This document shows, one piece after another, positions 35,913 through 45,235 of a DNA stretch of 64,000 nt. A program made the position numbers and the translations under genes. The notes under the pieces were generated by a model. It worked only from the letters and a program-made list of their open reading frames with translations, was not told the origin of the DNA and searched no databases. The DNA is taken from positions 186,001 through 250,000 of the forward strand of contig NZ_BQID01000010.1 of NCBI RefSeq assembly GCF_021602345.1. Direction: 5' to 3'. Each line of letters opens with the position of its first letter. Positions within the stretch are counted from its first letter, which is position 1. The stretch comes from Pseudomonas pharyngis. Its GTDB lineage: Bacteria > Pseudomonadota > Gammaproteobacteria > Pseudomonadales > Pseudomonadaceae.

Positions 35913-38900
35913 TCAAGCCTCCTTGCGAACCCTGAACCAAGCCGCATACAACGCCGGCAAAAACAAAAGCGTCAAAGCAGTAGCAACAATCAACCCCCCC
36001 ATAATCGCCACCGCCATCGGCCCAAAAAACACACTGCGAGAAAGCGGAATCATCGCCAGCACCGCCGCCAGCGCCGTCAACACAATCGGCCGGAACCGCC
36101 GCACGGTCGCCTCGATAATCGCCTGCCACGGCTTGAGCCCGGCGGCGATGTCCTGCTCGATCTGATCCACCAGAATCACCGAGTTACGCATGATCATCCC
36201 CGACAGCGCGATCGTCCCGAGCATCGCCACAAACCCGAACGGCTGACGGAACACCAGCAGAAACAGCGTCACCCCGATCAACCCCAGCGGCGCCGTCAGA
36301 AACACCATCGCCGTGCGCGAAAAACTGCGCAACTGCACCATCAGCAACGTCAGCACCACGACAATGAACATCGGCACCCCGGCGTTCACCGACTTCTGTC
36401 CACGCTCCGAATCCTCCACCGTACCGCCGACATCCAGCAGATAGCCGTCCGGCAATTCGGCGCGGATCGGATCAAGCGTCGGCATGATCTGCTTCACCAG
36501 CGTTGCCGGTTGTTCCTTGCCATAGATGTCCGCCCGCACGGTCACGTTCGGCAGACGATTGCGGTGCCAGATGATGCCTTCCTCGAAGCCATATTCCAGC
36601 GTGGCAATCTGCGACAGCGCGACGCTGCGACCGTTGTCGGTCGGCACCGCCAGACTCGGCAGCAACGACAATTCGGTGCGCTCGTGCACGGTGCCGCGCA
36701 GGAGGATTTCGATCAGTTCGTTGTCCTCGCGGTACTGGCTGACGCTGGAGCCGGTCAGCGAACTCTGGAGGAATTTCGCCAGATTCGCCGTGCTCACACC
36801 CAGTGCCCGGGCGCGATCCTGATCGATGTTCAGGTACACAACCTTGCTCGGCTCTTCCCAGTCCAGATGCACGTTGACCACATGCGGGTTCTCGCGCACC
36901 TTGGCCGCGACTTTCCGGGCCAGTGCACGGACTTCCTCGATGTGCTCGCCGGTGACGCGGAACTGCACCGGATAGCCAACCGGAGGACCGTTTTCCAGGC
37001 GCGTGACCCGCGAGCGCAAGGCCGGGAACTGCTCGTTCAACGTGTCGATCAGCCAGGTGCGCAGGGCTTCGCGCTCCTCGATGGTTTTCGCCAGAACGAC
37101 AAACTGGGCGAAGCTCGCCGCCGGCAGTTGTTGATCCAGCGGCAGGTAGAAACGTGGCGAACCGGTGCCGACGTAAGCGACATAGTTGTCGATGCCGGCG
37201 TGATCCTTGAGCATCGCTTCCAGCCGTTTGACTTCGGCCGTGGTATTGGCCAGCGAGGCGCCCTCGGCAAGCTTCAGATCGACCATCAGCTCCAGTCGCC
37301 CGGAAGCCGGGAAGAACTGCTGCGGCACGAACCGGAACAACGCCAGCGACGCAACAAATAGCAGCACGGTGAGCACGATCACGGTTTTGCGCCGACGTAC
37401 GCACCACTCCACCAGACGCCGCACCCGTTGGTAGAACGGCGTGCCATAGGGATCGGTTTGGCCGTCAGCCGCACCGTGTTTGGCCGCATGAATTTTCGCC
37501 AGATCCGGCAGGAGTTTTTCCCCCAGATACGGCACGAACACCACCGCCGCTACCCAGGATGCGAGCAAGGCGATGGTCACCACCTGGAAGATCGAGCGAG
37601 TGTATTCGCCGGTGCCGGACTGCGCCGTGGCAATCGGCAGGAAGCCTGCGGCCGTAATCAGCGTACCGGTGAGCATCGGGAACGCGGTGCTGGTCCAGGC
37701 ATAACTGGCAGCCTTGATCCGGTCGAAACCCTGCTCCATTTTGATCGCCATCATTTCCACGGCGATGATCGCGTCGTCCACCAGCAAGCCCAGCGCCAGT
37801 ACCAGCGCACCGAGGGAAATCTTGTGCAGGCCGATGCCGAGGTAATACATGCAGGCGAACGTCATCGCCAGCACCAGCGGAATGGTCAGCGCCACCACCA
37901 TGCCGGTGCGCACGCCGAGGGAAAAGAAGCTCACCAGCAACACGATGGCCAGCGCTTCGACCAGCACCTGGACGAACTCGCCGACGCCGGTTTTCACAGC
38001 TGCGGGCTGATCGGAGACCTTGCGCAATTGCATGCCGGCCGGGAGGTTTTTCTGGATGCGGGCGAACTCGATTTCCAGAGCCTTGCCCAGCACCAGAATG
38101 TCGCCGCCGTCCTTCATCGCCACCGCAAGGCCGATGGCGTCTTCGCCCATGAAGCGCATGCGCGGTGCCGGAGGATCGTTGAAACCACGCCGCACGTCAG
38201 CGACATCGGAGATGCGGAACGTACGATCCCCGACCCGGATCGGGAAGTTCTTGATCTCGTCGACTGTCTGAAAATTCCCCGACACCCGCAGCTGCAAACG
38301 CTCGCTGCCGGTTTCGAAAAACCCTGCGGTGGACACCGCGTTCTGTTCCTCCAGCGCCTGCTGCACGGCTGCCAGCGGCAAGCCGAGGGTGGCGAGTTTG
38401 ACGTTGGACAATTCGACCCAGACCTTCTCGTCCTGCAAACCGAGCAGATCGACCTTGCCCACGTCCTTGACCCGTTGCAGCTGGATCTGGATGCGGTCGG
38501 CGTAATCCTTGAGCACCGCGTAGTCGAAACCGTCGCCGGTCAGCGCATAGATATTGCCGAAGGTGGTGCCGAACTCATCGTTGAAAAACGGCCCCTGAAT
38601 GCCCGGCGGCAGGGTCTGGCGAATGTCGCTGACTTTCTTGCGCACCTGATACCAGAGATCCGGAATCTCCACCGAATGCATCGAGTCGCGGGCAATGAAC
38701 GTGACCTGGGATTCACCGGGGCGCGAGAACGAAACGATCCGCTCGTACTCGCCGGTTTCCATCAGTTTCTTTTCGATGCGTTCGGTAACCTGGCGCGAGA
38801 CTTCCTGAGCCGTTGCGCCGGGCCAGCGGGTCTGGATGACCATCGCCTTGAAGGTGAACGGCGGGTCTTCGCTCTGGCCGAGCTTGGTGTAGGACAAGGC

Positions 38901-38981
38901 ACCGACAATCGCCAGCAAAAGCATCAGGAACAGTACGATCTGGCGATTGCGCAGCGCCCAGGCGGAAAGATTGAAACCCAT
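35913..38981 (-). CDS. mexK: RND efflux permease, MexK-like
   Basis: This 1022-residue inner-membrane protein is a proton-driven RND drug exporter. It has the typical build of twelve membrane helices with two large periplasmic loops, and the proton-relay aspartates D402 and D403 in GLLVDDAIIAVE (helix 4). It lies six bases after the adaptor gene with AAGGAG before its ATG, and a TetR gene is divergent. The order and sizes match mexJ-mexK-mexL of P. aeruginosa near plsB and rsmJ, so I use those names. No outer-membrane channel gene is linked, also as for MexJK, which borrows OprM or OpmH. Confidence 0.85.
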   Translation of the reverse strand: MGFNLSAWALRNRQIVLFLMLLLAIVGALSYTKLGQSEDPPFTFKAMVIQTRWPGATAQEVSRQVTERIEKKLMETGEYERIVSFSRPGESQVTFIARDSMHSVEIPDLWYQVRKKVSDIRQTLPPGIQGPFFNDEFGTTFGNIYALTGDGFDYAVLKDYADRIQIQLQRVKDVGKVDLLGLQDEKVWVELSNVKLATLGLPLAAVQQALEEQNAVSTAGFFETGSERLQLRVSGNFQTVDEIKNFPIRVGDRTFRISDVADVRRGFNDPPAPRMRFMGEDAIGLAVAMKDGGDILVLGKALEIEFARIQKNLPAGMQLRKVSDQPAAVKTGVGEFVQVLVEALAIVLLVSFFSLGVRTGMVVALTIPLVLAMTFACMYYLGIGLHKISLGALVLALGLLVDDAIIAVEMMAIKMEQGFDRIKAASYAWTSTAFPMLTGTLITAAGFLPIATAQSGTGEYTRSIFQVVTIALLASWVAAVVFVPYLGEKLLPDLAKIHAAKHGAADGQTDPYGTPFYQRVRRLVEWCVRRRKTVIVLTVLLFVASLALFRFVPQQFFPASGRLELMVDLKLAEGASLANTTAEVKRLEAMLKDHAGIDNYVAYVGTGSPRFYLPLDQQLPAASFAQFVVLAKTIEEREALRTWLIDTLNEQFPALRSRVTRLENGPPVGYPVQFRVTGEHIEEVRALARKVAAKVRENPHVVNVHLDWEEPSKVVYLNIDQDRARALGVSTANLAKFLQSSLTGSSVSQYREDNELIEILLRGTVHERTELSLLPSLAVPTDNGRSVALSQIATLEYGFEEGIIWHRNRLPNVTVRADIYGKEQPATLVKQIMPTLDPIRAELPDGYLLDVGGTVEDSERGQKSVNAGVPMFIVVVLTLLMVQLRSFSRTAMVFLTAPLGLIGVTLFLLVFRQPFGFVAMLGTIALSGMIMRNSVILVDQIEQDIAAGLKPWQAIIEATVRRFRPIVLTALAAVLAMIPLSRSVFFGPMAVAIMGGLIVATALTLLFLPALYAAWFRVRKEA

Positions 38982-38987
38982 CGGGGA

Positions 38988-40088
38988 TTACTCCTTGTCC
39001 GCCAGATTGACCACGCGGTTGGAGCGATCCACCGGACGCACCTGCTGCCCTTCCAGCAATACGTGAACGCCAGCGGCGACCACCCAGTCGCTGGCGTTCA
39101 GGCCTTCGAGCACCGGCACGGTTTTCTCACCGAATGGGCCGACGCGCACCGGGGTCTTTTTCAGGGTGTTGTTGGCGCTGACGACCCAGACGTAGGTCGC
39201 GCCGTTTTCGGCCGTCAGTGCCGAGAGCGGCACCGACAGCGGGATGACATCGGCGGTCTGCACGAAGACCCGGGCGCTCTGGCCCAGTTCTGCCGGGACC
39301 TTGCCGGCGGTGAATGAAATGCGTGCGGCGAAGGTGCGGGATTTCGGATCGGCCGCCGGCGACAGCTCGCGGATCTGCCCGGCGAAGCGCTGGTTCTGTT
39401 GCGTCCACAACTCCACCGAGACCGGCTGGCCGACCTTGAAGCGGCCGAAGCTCTGCTCCGGCAGGCTGATCAGCACTTCCCGTTCGCCGTCAGTGGCGAG
39501 AGTGAAAACGGTCTGCCCGGCGGCGACCACTTGCCCGACTTCCACCGAACGCTTGGCCACCACGCCATCCTGGGGCGCGCGCAGCACGGCGTAACTGGCC
39601 TGATTGGTCGAGACGTTGAATTCGGCTTTGATCTGTTTGAGGCGGGCCTCGCCGGAGCGATAGAGATTTTCGGCATTGTCGTAGGCCGAGCGGCTGACCA
39701 TCTGCCGTTCCATCAGGGTCTTGTAGCGGTCACGCTCGGCACGCACCAGGTTCAGGTTGGCTTCGGCCGCCGCGACTTGGGCTCGGGTGGCTTCCAGTTG
39801 CAGGCGTACATCCTGCGGATCGAGCTCGGCGAGTGGCTGATCGGCCTTCACGCGCTGGCCTTCCTCGACCAGTCGTCGGCTGACTTTGCCGCCGATGCGG
39901 AACGCCAGATCGGGTTCGTAGCGGGCGCGAACCTCGCCCGGATAACTTTCCATCGCCTGCGCCGAAGGCTCTGGCTGCACTACCATGGCCGGTCGCACGC
40001 TGACTTGCGTTACCTCTTCCTTGCCACACGCCGACAATAAAAAAGCCAGACTGACTGGCACCGCAAAGGACAACGCATGGCGGAACAT
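38988..40088 (-). CDS. mexJ: RND efflux periplasmic adaptor lipoprotein, MexJ-like
   Basis: The 366-residue protein links the RND pump to an outer-membrane channel. A lipobox LLSAC places the lipid on Cys21. The lipoyl halves flank a helical hairpin (about 95-165, rich in AEANLNLVRAERDRYKTL-type helix), then come the beta-barrel and membrane-proximal domains. It is the first gene of the mexJK operon and starts 94 bases from the divergent mexL. Confidence 0.87.
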   Translation of the reverse strand: MFRHALSFAVPVSLAFLLSACGKEEVTQVSVRPAMVVQPEPSAQAMESYPGEVRARYEPDLAFRIGGKVSRRLVEEGQRVKADQPLAELDPQDVRLQLEATRAQVAAAEANLNLVRAERDRYKTLMERQMVSRSAYDNAENLYRSGEARLKQIKAEFNVSTNQASYAVLRAPQDGVVAKRSVEVGQVVAAGQTVFTLATDGEREVLISLPEQSFGRFKVGQPVSVELWTQQNQRFAGQIRELSPAADPKSRTFAARISFTAGKVPAELGQSARVFVQTADVIPLSVPLSALTAENGATYVWVVSANNTLKKTPVRVGPFGEKTVPVLEGLNASDWVVAAGVHVLLEGQQVRPVDRSNRVVNLADKE

Positions 40089-40125
40089 GGTGAAGGACCT
40101 TTCGCTAAGGAGGCTTGGAATAATT

Positions 40126-40170
40126 ATACTGGCCGGTATGTTATTAATAGCAAACTCACCAGTCCAGTAT
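40126..40170. promoter_or_regulatory. Putative MexL operator in the mexJ-mexL gap
   Basis: ATACTGGCCGGTAT (40126-40139) is a 14-base imperfect palindrome (six of seven pairs). The same ATACTGG arm occurs inverted as CCAGTAT at 40164-40170. Two sites between divergent genes is what a TetR repressor controlling both itself and an efflux operon would need. Binding is inference. Confidence 0.55.
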
Positions 40171-40182
40171 TAAAAGCGAAGA

Positions 40183-40818
40183 ATGTCGAACAATCTTTCC
40201 ACTCCAAACGGCCCGGGCCGACCGAAGGATCCGGCCAAGCGCCAGGCGATCCTCGAGGCGGCAAAAATCCTGTTCCTGAGTCATGGCTATGCCAACACCA
40301 GCATGGACGCGGTGGCCGCCGAGGCTGGCGTGTCGAAGCTGACGGTCTACAGCCATTTCAACGACAAGGAGACGCTGTTCTCTGCCGCCGTGGTGGCCAA
40401 ATGCGAGGAGCAATTGCCACCGCTGTTTTTCGAATTGCCGGACGGCATCGCGGTGGAAAATGTGTTGCTGAACATTGCGCGAGGTTTTCATCACCTGATC
40501 AACAGCGATGAATCGGTGAACCTGCATCGTCTGATCATGGCCTTGGGCAGTCAGGATCCCAACCTGTCACTGATCTTCTTCGAGGCCGGCCCTCAGCGCA
40601 TGGTGCAGGGCATGGAACGTTTGCTGCGGCGGATCCACGAAACCGGCGTGCTGAGCATCGACAACCCGCACAACGCCGCCGAACACTTCTTTTGCCTGAT
40701 CAAGGGCGCCGGGAATTTCCGTCTGTTGTACGGCTGCGGTGAGCCGCTGACCGACGAGGCGGCGGAAAATCATGTGCAGGAAGTGGTCGAGCTGTTCATG
40801 CGGGCCTTTCGACCCTGA
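40183..40818 (+). CDS. mexL: TetR-family repressor, MexL-like
   Basis: The 211-residue protein has an N-terminal TetR helix-turn-helix (about 17-63, RQAILEAAKILFLSHGYAN then AVAAEAGVSKLTVYSHFNDK) and a ligand-binding helical domain with the C-terminal TetR_C region. It is divergent from mexJK with palindromes between them, which suggests repression of the efflux operon and itself, as MexL does in P. aeruginosa. The inducer is unknown. Confidence 0.83.
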   Translation: MSNNLSTPNGPGRPKDPAKRQAILEAAKILFLSHGYANTSMDAVAAEAGVSKLTVYSHFNDKETLFSAAVVAKCEEQLPPLFFELPDGIAVENVLLNIARGFHHLINSDESVNLHRLIMALGSQDPNLSLIFFEAGPQRMVQGMERLLRRIHETGVLSIDNPHNAAEHFFCLIKGAGNFRLLYGCGEPLTDEAAENHVQEVVELFMRAFRP

Positions 40819-40823
40819 AAACA

Positions 40824-40850
40824 AAAATCCCACGCCATGCGTGGGATTTT
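40824..40850. terminator. Bidirectional terminator between mexL and rsmJ
   Basis: A perfect 12-bp stem (AAAATCCCACGC and GCGTGGGATTTT) with loop CAT lies between the two convergent stops. T runs on both strands make it work in both directions. Confidence 0.88.
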
Positions 40851-40863
40851 CTTATGCGACGGC

Positions 40864-41646
40864 TCAGGCCTTGAGCGCTTTCTTCGGGTAGATGTCATAG
40901 CGGCTGGATTTGCCATCCAGCGCATGGCTCGGCTTCGGCCCTTCGATGCACGGCGCCTTGCGCGGGCGCTTGACCACCACCCGGTGCGTGGCCAGCGCCA
41001 ACGCCGCTTCCAGCAAGGCCGGTGCATCCGGGTCATCGCCTACCAACGGGCGGAACAGGCGCATTTCCTTCTTCACCAGCGCGGTTTTCTCACGGTGCGG
41101 GAACATCGGGTCGAGGTAGATCACCTGCGGCGGCTCGCTCTCCCAATTGCGCATCACGTCGATGGAGTTGCCCTTGAGCAGCTTCATCCGCGCCACGATC
41201 GGCGCCACCTCGAAGTCTTCAGCCGCGCGGGCCAGACCATCTTCCAGCAACGCGCCGATCAATGGCTGGCGCTCGATCAGGCTCATCTCGCAACCAAGAC
41301 TGGCCAGCACGAACGCATCCTTGCCCAGCCCTGCCGTGGCATCCAGCACCCGTGGACGCACGCCTTGGGCGATGCCGACCGCCTTGGCGATCATCTGCCC
41401 GCTGCCACCGCCGTACAACCGGCGATGGGCCGCGCCACCCTCGACAAAGTCCACCCGCACCGGCCCCGGCGCATCCGGCCCCAGCTGTTGCAGCTGCAAA
41501 CCCTGCTCGCCGACCTGCAAGGCGAACTCGCCGTCAGCCACCTGCAACGGCAGATCCAGGCGCTGCGCCCACTGCTCGGCCTGCGCTTCGAACGTCGGGC
41601 CGAGGGCCTCGACATGGATGCGGCAGGCCGCGGGTTGCTCAATCAT
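40864..41646 (-). CDS. rsmJ: 16S rRNA (guanine-1516-N2)-methyltransferase
   Basis: RsmJ methylates N2 of G1516 in 16S rRNA. The 260-residue protein has the SAM motif [20 protein letters not shown], the acidic LIERQP that binds the ribose, and the catalytic-type [10 protein letters not shown] start at ATG 41646 ([16 protein letters not shown]), the family length; in-frame codons continue to 41730 without homology. The ribosome-binding site is weak. Confidence 0.9.
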   Translation of the reverse strand: MIEQPAACRIHVEALGPTFEAQAEQWAQRLDLPLQVADGEFALQVGEQGLQLQQLGPDAPGPVRVDFVEGGAAHRRLYGGGSGQMIAKAVGIAQGVRPRVLDATAGLGKDAFVLASLGCEMSLIERQPLIGALLEDGLARAAEDFEVAPIVARMKLLKGNSIDVMRNWESEPPQVIYLDPMFPHREKTALVKKEMRLFRPLVGDDPDAPALLEAALALATHRVVVKRPRKAPCIEGPKPSHALDGKSSRYDIYPKKALKA

Positions 41647-41739
41647 GGAAAACACGCTCAAAAAAGTTAAGGATCGGCAAAAACCGCCGATAACCCAATC
41701 AACGCGCATTTTGCCAGAGCTGAGCGTCAACCGAAAAAA

Positions 41740-42354
41740 ATGTCAGGCATTCTTCCCACATCGATTGGCTACCTTTCGCCCACAGGCGATTTCAGCCGTC
41801 ATAACACTCAAGCATTGGGCGGCGTCAGCCACCTGTGGCAGGATTTTTTTGCCCAGGCACTGGCCGAGCAATCGAGTGATGTGGTGCCGGCCTGCGGCAC
41901 GTTCCCACCGGTTGACCTGGAAAGCCCTGAAGAACCGACTGTCGGCAGCGAACTGCACGCGCACATCGTCAGCCAGCGCGAATGCGATGTGGTTGAAACC
42001 GAGGTGCGTCCGCCGGAGCCGCTGTTCCTGCCGATCGCCGAAATCGACATGACACTGGCCGAGCCGTACCCTCCGTTCCCGCCAGAAGAAATCAAGACTC
42101 AGCAAAAGCAGCAGGATTTCGACAGCAGCTGGGTTCGTCCGGTCGTGATCAACAACGGCCAGCCGATTCCGGAGCCGGGCCCTGCCCCGCAGAAAAAACC
42201 GCTGTACCTGCCGATTGCCGAGTTCGATCTGGATCTGCTGCAGCCATACCCGCCGTTCCCGCCGGAAGCCATCGTCGAGCAGCAGAAAGCCCTGGACTTC
42301 GATAACGGCTGGGTGCGCCCAATCGTTCAGCAGAACCTGCGCATCGCCGCCTGA
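41740..42354 (+). CDS. Unknown protein with two near-identical 45-residue repeats
   Basis: I do not recognise this 204-residue protein. Residues 95-139 and 155-199 are a tandem duplication: [10 protein letters not shown]... and [10 protein letters not shown]..., each containing PYPPFPPE and DFD(S/N)xWVRP; I count 29 of 45 positions identical, with a 60-residue period. The linker is proline-rich. The N-terminal 90 residues are less ordered and carry two cysteines. No signal peptide or membrane segment is visible. There is no clear Shine-Dalgarno site before ATG 41740. It lies between the divergent rsmJ and the convergent extensin-like gene, and ends four bases from the latter's stop. Codon use resembles the neighbours. 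Confidence 0.75.
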   Translation: MSGILPTSIGYLSPTGDFSRHNTQALGGVSHLWQDFFAQALAEQSSDVVPACGTFPPVDLESPEEPTVGSELHAHIVSQRECDVVETEVRPPEPLFLPIAEIDMTLAEPYPPFPPEEIKTQQKQQDFDSSWVRPVVINNGQPIPEPGPAPQKKPLYLPIAEFDLDLLQPYPPFPPEAIVEQQKALDFDNGWVRPIVQQNLRIAA

Positions 42355-42358
42355 TCCC

Positions 42359-43051
42359 TCAGCGACACACGCTCCAGCGCCCGACATCGACATGAAAGTG
42401 ATTGCGATGGGCGGCGTTGTAATCCGGACTCAACACCACACTGAACGCCTCGCAGGCACCGTCGCGCACCTGCCGTAGAAACTGCGCGTCCCGGTTTTGC
42501 TTCGGCCAGTCCTTGAGCACGCTGATCGCACGACCATCCGCCAGCCGGAAGCCGGCGATGTCCAGCGCATCGGCACTGGCATGGCGGCTGAGCGCGCCGC
42601 TATCGCGGTTGTAGACGTTGCGGCAGGCGAAGCTGCCGAGGTGATCGACCCGCGCCACAGGCTGACCGTAGGCCTGCTGCGCCGCCGGTTGCAACGTGTG
42701 GCGCTCGAACATCGCAAACGCCACGGCCAACGGGCAACTGGCGAGAAAGCTGCTGCTGAGCCCCACCCCGCCGCCCTGCACGCGCAAAGCGCTGATCAAC
42801 GGACATTTGGCATCCGGACTGTCGGCCTGTGGCGAAACCCGCAGGCCGGAGCTGCCCAATGCCTGCTGGCACAACAGCGGATCGCTGCGCAGGCGCATCA
42901 ACTTGTAACCCGTGAGCCAGTTGGGCGTCGCCTGCACGTCCAGTGGCGCCCACGGGTTCCACTGCGGCGGCACATTGAGCCAGCCGCGCCAGACGCCGAT
43001 CAGCCCGCCACCAATGATCAGCAGCCCTGCCAACAGCAGCCAGCGCCCCAT
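42359..43051 (-). CDS. Extensin-like C-terminal domain membrane-anchored protein
   Basis: The 230-residue protein has one N-terminal membrane segment (residues 3-24) and a periplasmic extensin-like C-terminal domain. That domain has cysteines and the metal-like motifs SRHASADALDI and HFHVD, which recall the M15 D,D-peptidase fold, so action on peptidoglycan is plausible but untested. I chose ATG 43051, with AAGGG six bases upstream, over ATG 43057, whose site would be directly abutting. It follows a PEP-mutase-family gene by two bases. Confidence 0.75.
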   Translation of the reverse strand: MGRWLLLAGLLIIGGGLIGVWRGWLNVPPQWNPWAPLDVQATPNWLTGYKLMRLRSDPLLCQQALGSSGLRVSPQADSPDAKCPLISALRVQGGGVGLSSSFLASCPLAVAFAMFERHTLQPAAQQAYGQPVARVDHLGSFACRNVYNRDSGALSRHASADALDIAGFRLADGRAISVLKDWPKQNRDAQFLRQVRDGACEAFSVVLSPDYNAAHRNHFHVDVGRWSVCR

Positions 43052-43053
43052 GC

Positions 43054-43890
43054 TCATCCCTTGAAGAATTGATTGGCCTTGGCGTACGGCATCGAACGGG
43101 AGGTGAAGGTGAACGTGCCGGACTGCTGGATTTCTTCCGCCGCGCGGAGAAACTCACCCAATGCCGCCAGTGCCAGCGCCGAGCCGGTGCTGATCCGCTT
43201 CACGCCCATTTCTTCCAGCTCCTGCACGGTCAGTTTCAAGCCGCCGGACATCAACACATTGACCGGTTTCGGCGCCACTGCGCGCACTACCGCGAGGACT
43301 TCTTCGGCGGTGCGCAGGCCCGGCGCGTACAACACATCGGCGCCAGCTTCGGCAAAGGCCTGCAAGCGGCGGATGGTGTCGTTGAGATCGGGATTGCCGT
43401 GCAGGTAGTTTTCCGCTCGAGCGGTCAGGGTGAAGGGAAACGGCAAGGTGCGCACGGCAGCGACGGCGGCTTCGATCCGTGCCACCGCGTGTTCGAAGCA
43501 GTAGATCGGCGAGTCTTCCCGGCCGGTGGCATCTTCGATCGAGCCACCCACAGCGCCCGCCTCGGCGGCGCGGATCAGACTTTGTGCCGATTCGGCCGGG
43601 GCATCGGCGAAGCCGTTTTCCAGATCCACCGCCACCGGCAGATCGGTGGCCGCGACAATCGCCCGGACATTGGCCAGGGTATCGTCGAGACTCAGGCCGC
43701 CATCGGGTTTGCCTTGGGAAAACGCATAGCCGGCGCTGGTGGTCGCCAGCGCCTGATAGCCGAGATTGGCGAGCATCCTGGCGGAACCGGCATCCCACGG
43801 ATTGGGAATCACGAAAATCCCGGGGCGTTCGTGCAGGGCTTTGAAGGCTTCGGCTTTACGGGCTTGTTGTTGACGGGCTTGGGCGTCCAT
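43054..43890 (-). CDS. Isocitrate lyase/PEP mutase superfamily protein
   Basis: This 278-residue protein has the TIM-barrel fold of the isocitrate lyase/PEP mutase family, with IPNPWDAGSARMLANLGY, metal-binding VDLENGFADAP, SIEDATG and LTARAENYL. It lacks the KKCGH motif of true isocitrate lyase, so it is more likely an oxaloacetate decarboxylase or a C-P or C-C lyase of unknown substrate. I start at ATG 43890 (MDAQARQQQ) rather than 43911. Confidence 0.75.
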   Translation of the reverse strand: MDAQARQQQARKAEAFKALHERPGIFVIPNPWDAGSARMLANLGYQALATTSAGYAFSQGKPDGGLSLDDTLANVRAIVAATDLPVAVDLENGFADAPAESAQSLIRAAEAGAVGGSIEDATGREDSPIYCFEHAVARIEAAVAAVRTLPFPFTLTARAENYLHGNPDLNDTIRRLQAFAEAGADVLYAPGLRTAEEVLAVVRAVAPKPVNVLMSGGLKLTVQELEEMGVKRISTGSALALAALGEFLRAAEEIQQSGTFTFTSRSMPYAKANQFFKG

Positions 43891-43922
43891 CGGCAGGCTC
43901 CTGGGCAGCAAAGAAATCCGCC

Positions 43923-44783
43923 TCAGAGCAGGCCAAGTTGCTCGGCGGCGGGTTCTCTGTATAGCTCAGGCAAGGGTCGCAGGCCAGGCAAACGTTGCAT
44001 CAGTTGTGCGTGAAAACGTTGCGCCAGCTTCGCCGCAAGAATGTTGTCGGCGGTGTGCAGGAAGATGTACGGCGTGCGGCCCTCTTCGATCCACTCGGCG
44101 ATTTTAGCCACCCACGGCACCAGAAACGGATCGTTGGCCTCAAGCTCCGGATGGCCGATGAAGCGCACCTGCGGGAACTGGGTGAACGCCGCCGGACGCG
44201 TCGGAACGCGGGGCTTTTTCGATTGAGCGTGGATCACCGACGACTCGGTCGACAGGCAACTGAACAAGGCGCGCGGATCAAGGCAGATGCGCTCCACGCC
44301 GCGATCCAGCAGCAGCCGGTTGAGCAGTCGCTCACTCTCACCCTTGGCGAAGAACTGTTCGTGGCGCACTTCCACCGCCAGCGGGCAATCCAGCGCATCG
44401 ATGAACGCGGCGAGCTCCGGCAAGCGGTGCGGGGTGAAGCTTTTCGACAGTTGCAGCCACATTGGCGAGACGCGCTCACCGAGCGGCTTGAGCAACTGGA
44501 GGAAGGTTTCGGCGGCAGTCAGTTGATCGCGCAGGTCGCCGCTGTGGCTGATGTCACCGGGAAACTTGGCGGTGAAGCGAAAGTGCTCCGGCATCACCTC
44601 GGCCCAACGCTGCACGGTGGCCGGCGACGGGCTGGCGTAGAAGGTCGTGTTGCCTTCCACGGCGTTGAACACTTGTGAATAGAGTCCGAGGAAATCGGAG
44701 GTCTTGGCGTCTACCGGATACAGATACTCGCGCCAGGCGTTTTCGCTCCAGGACGGGCAACCGAGGTAGTAAGGCAAATCCAT
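43923..44783 (-). CDS. DUF72 family protein (YecE-like)
   Basis: The 286-residue protein matches DUF72, a TIM-barrel family of unknown function: YLGCPSWSENAWREYLYP, FNAVEGNTTFYASPSP, FRFTAKFPGDISH and VEVRHEQFF are all typical. It overlaps the preceding small gene by one base (TGATG). No signal peptide is present. Confidence 0.85.
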   Translation of the reverse strand: MDLPYYLGCPSWSENAWREYLYPVDAKTSDFLGLYSQVFNAVEGNTTFYASPSPATVQRWAEVMPEHFRFTAKFPGDISHSGDLRDQLTAAETFLQLLKPLGERVSPMWLQLSKSFTPHRLPELAAFIDALDCPLAVEVRHEQFFAKGESERLLNRLLLDRGVERICLDPRALFSCLSTESSVIHAQSKKPRVPTRPAAFTQFPQVRFIGHPELEANDPFLVPWVAKIAEWIEEGRTPYIFLHTADNILAAKLAQRFHAQLMQRLPGLRPLPELYREPAAEQLGLL

Positions 44784-45091
44784 CAGATGTACAGATCGAG
44801 GCCCAGCACGTCTGCATCCCAATCGACAAAACCGGCGGTGCTCAGGTAGCTGGCCAGGGCCATGGCCACGCTTTTCTTCATCGCGCGGTGATAAATCATG
44901 TCTTGTTGGCGGGCGGGCAGATTGCTCAGGCGTTGCGCGGTGGCTTTGGCGGCACGGGCAGCCAGTTGCTCTTCGGTCGGGAATTCCAGCTCGCCGTCGA
45001 TATCGTCGACGGACTCATCCAGCGCCGGATTGCCTTTGCGAGGCTTGCGCTTGATGGGGTAGGAATGAGTGGAAACGCCGTCTATACGCAT
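44783..45091 (-). CDS. Conserved small protein of unknown function
   Basis: This 102-residue protein is soluble. The first third is basic and proline-rich (YPIKRKPRKGNPALDE), the middle acidic, and the C-terminal half helical (RLSNLPARQQDMIYHRAMKKSVAMALASYLS). No motif is known to me. Its start and stop are tightly packed with the DUF72 gene, so the two are co-transcribed. Confidence 0.75.
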   Translation of the reverse strand: MRIDGVSTHSYPIKRKPRKGNPALDESVDDIDGELEFPTEEQLAARAAKATAQRLSNLPARQQDMIYHRAMKKSVAMALASYLSTAGFVDWDADVLGLDLYI

Positions 45092-45235
45092 AAAGTCATG
45101 CTCGGTATCGATGATGGCAATTTAGCGGCACCTGACCGACTTAGCAAATCGCCGAGTGATAACTAGAACACATAAAAGGCAAAAGGTTTAAAGCGCGGGG
45201 TTAGAAACGGACGATTGGCGTTTGCCGACGAGCGC

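Noticed and set aside
35284-36129. A 281-codon minus-strand frame across the fic-mexK gap, including a KEPKGWAPAFG stretch
   Set aside because: The product lacks a domain, overlaps the C-terminus of mexK and the start of fic, and lies in the inverted-repeat element; it looks like a repeat that stays open by chance.
37428-39317. A 629-codon plus-strand frame opposite mexK and mexJ
   Set aside because: Histidine- and arginine-rich shadow translation crossing the boundary of two real genes.
43054-43890. Isocitrate lyase of the glyoxylate shunt
   Set aside because: The KKCGH active-site motif is missing and the protein is far shorter than isocitrate lyase.
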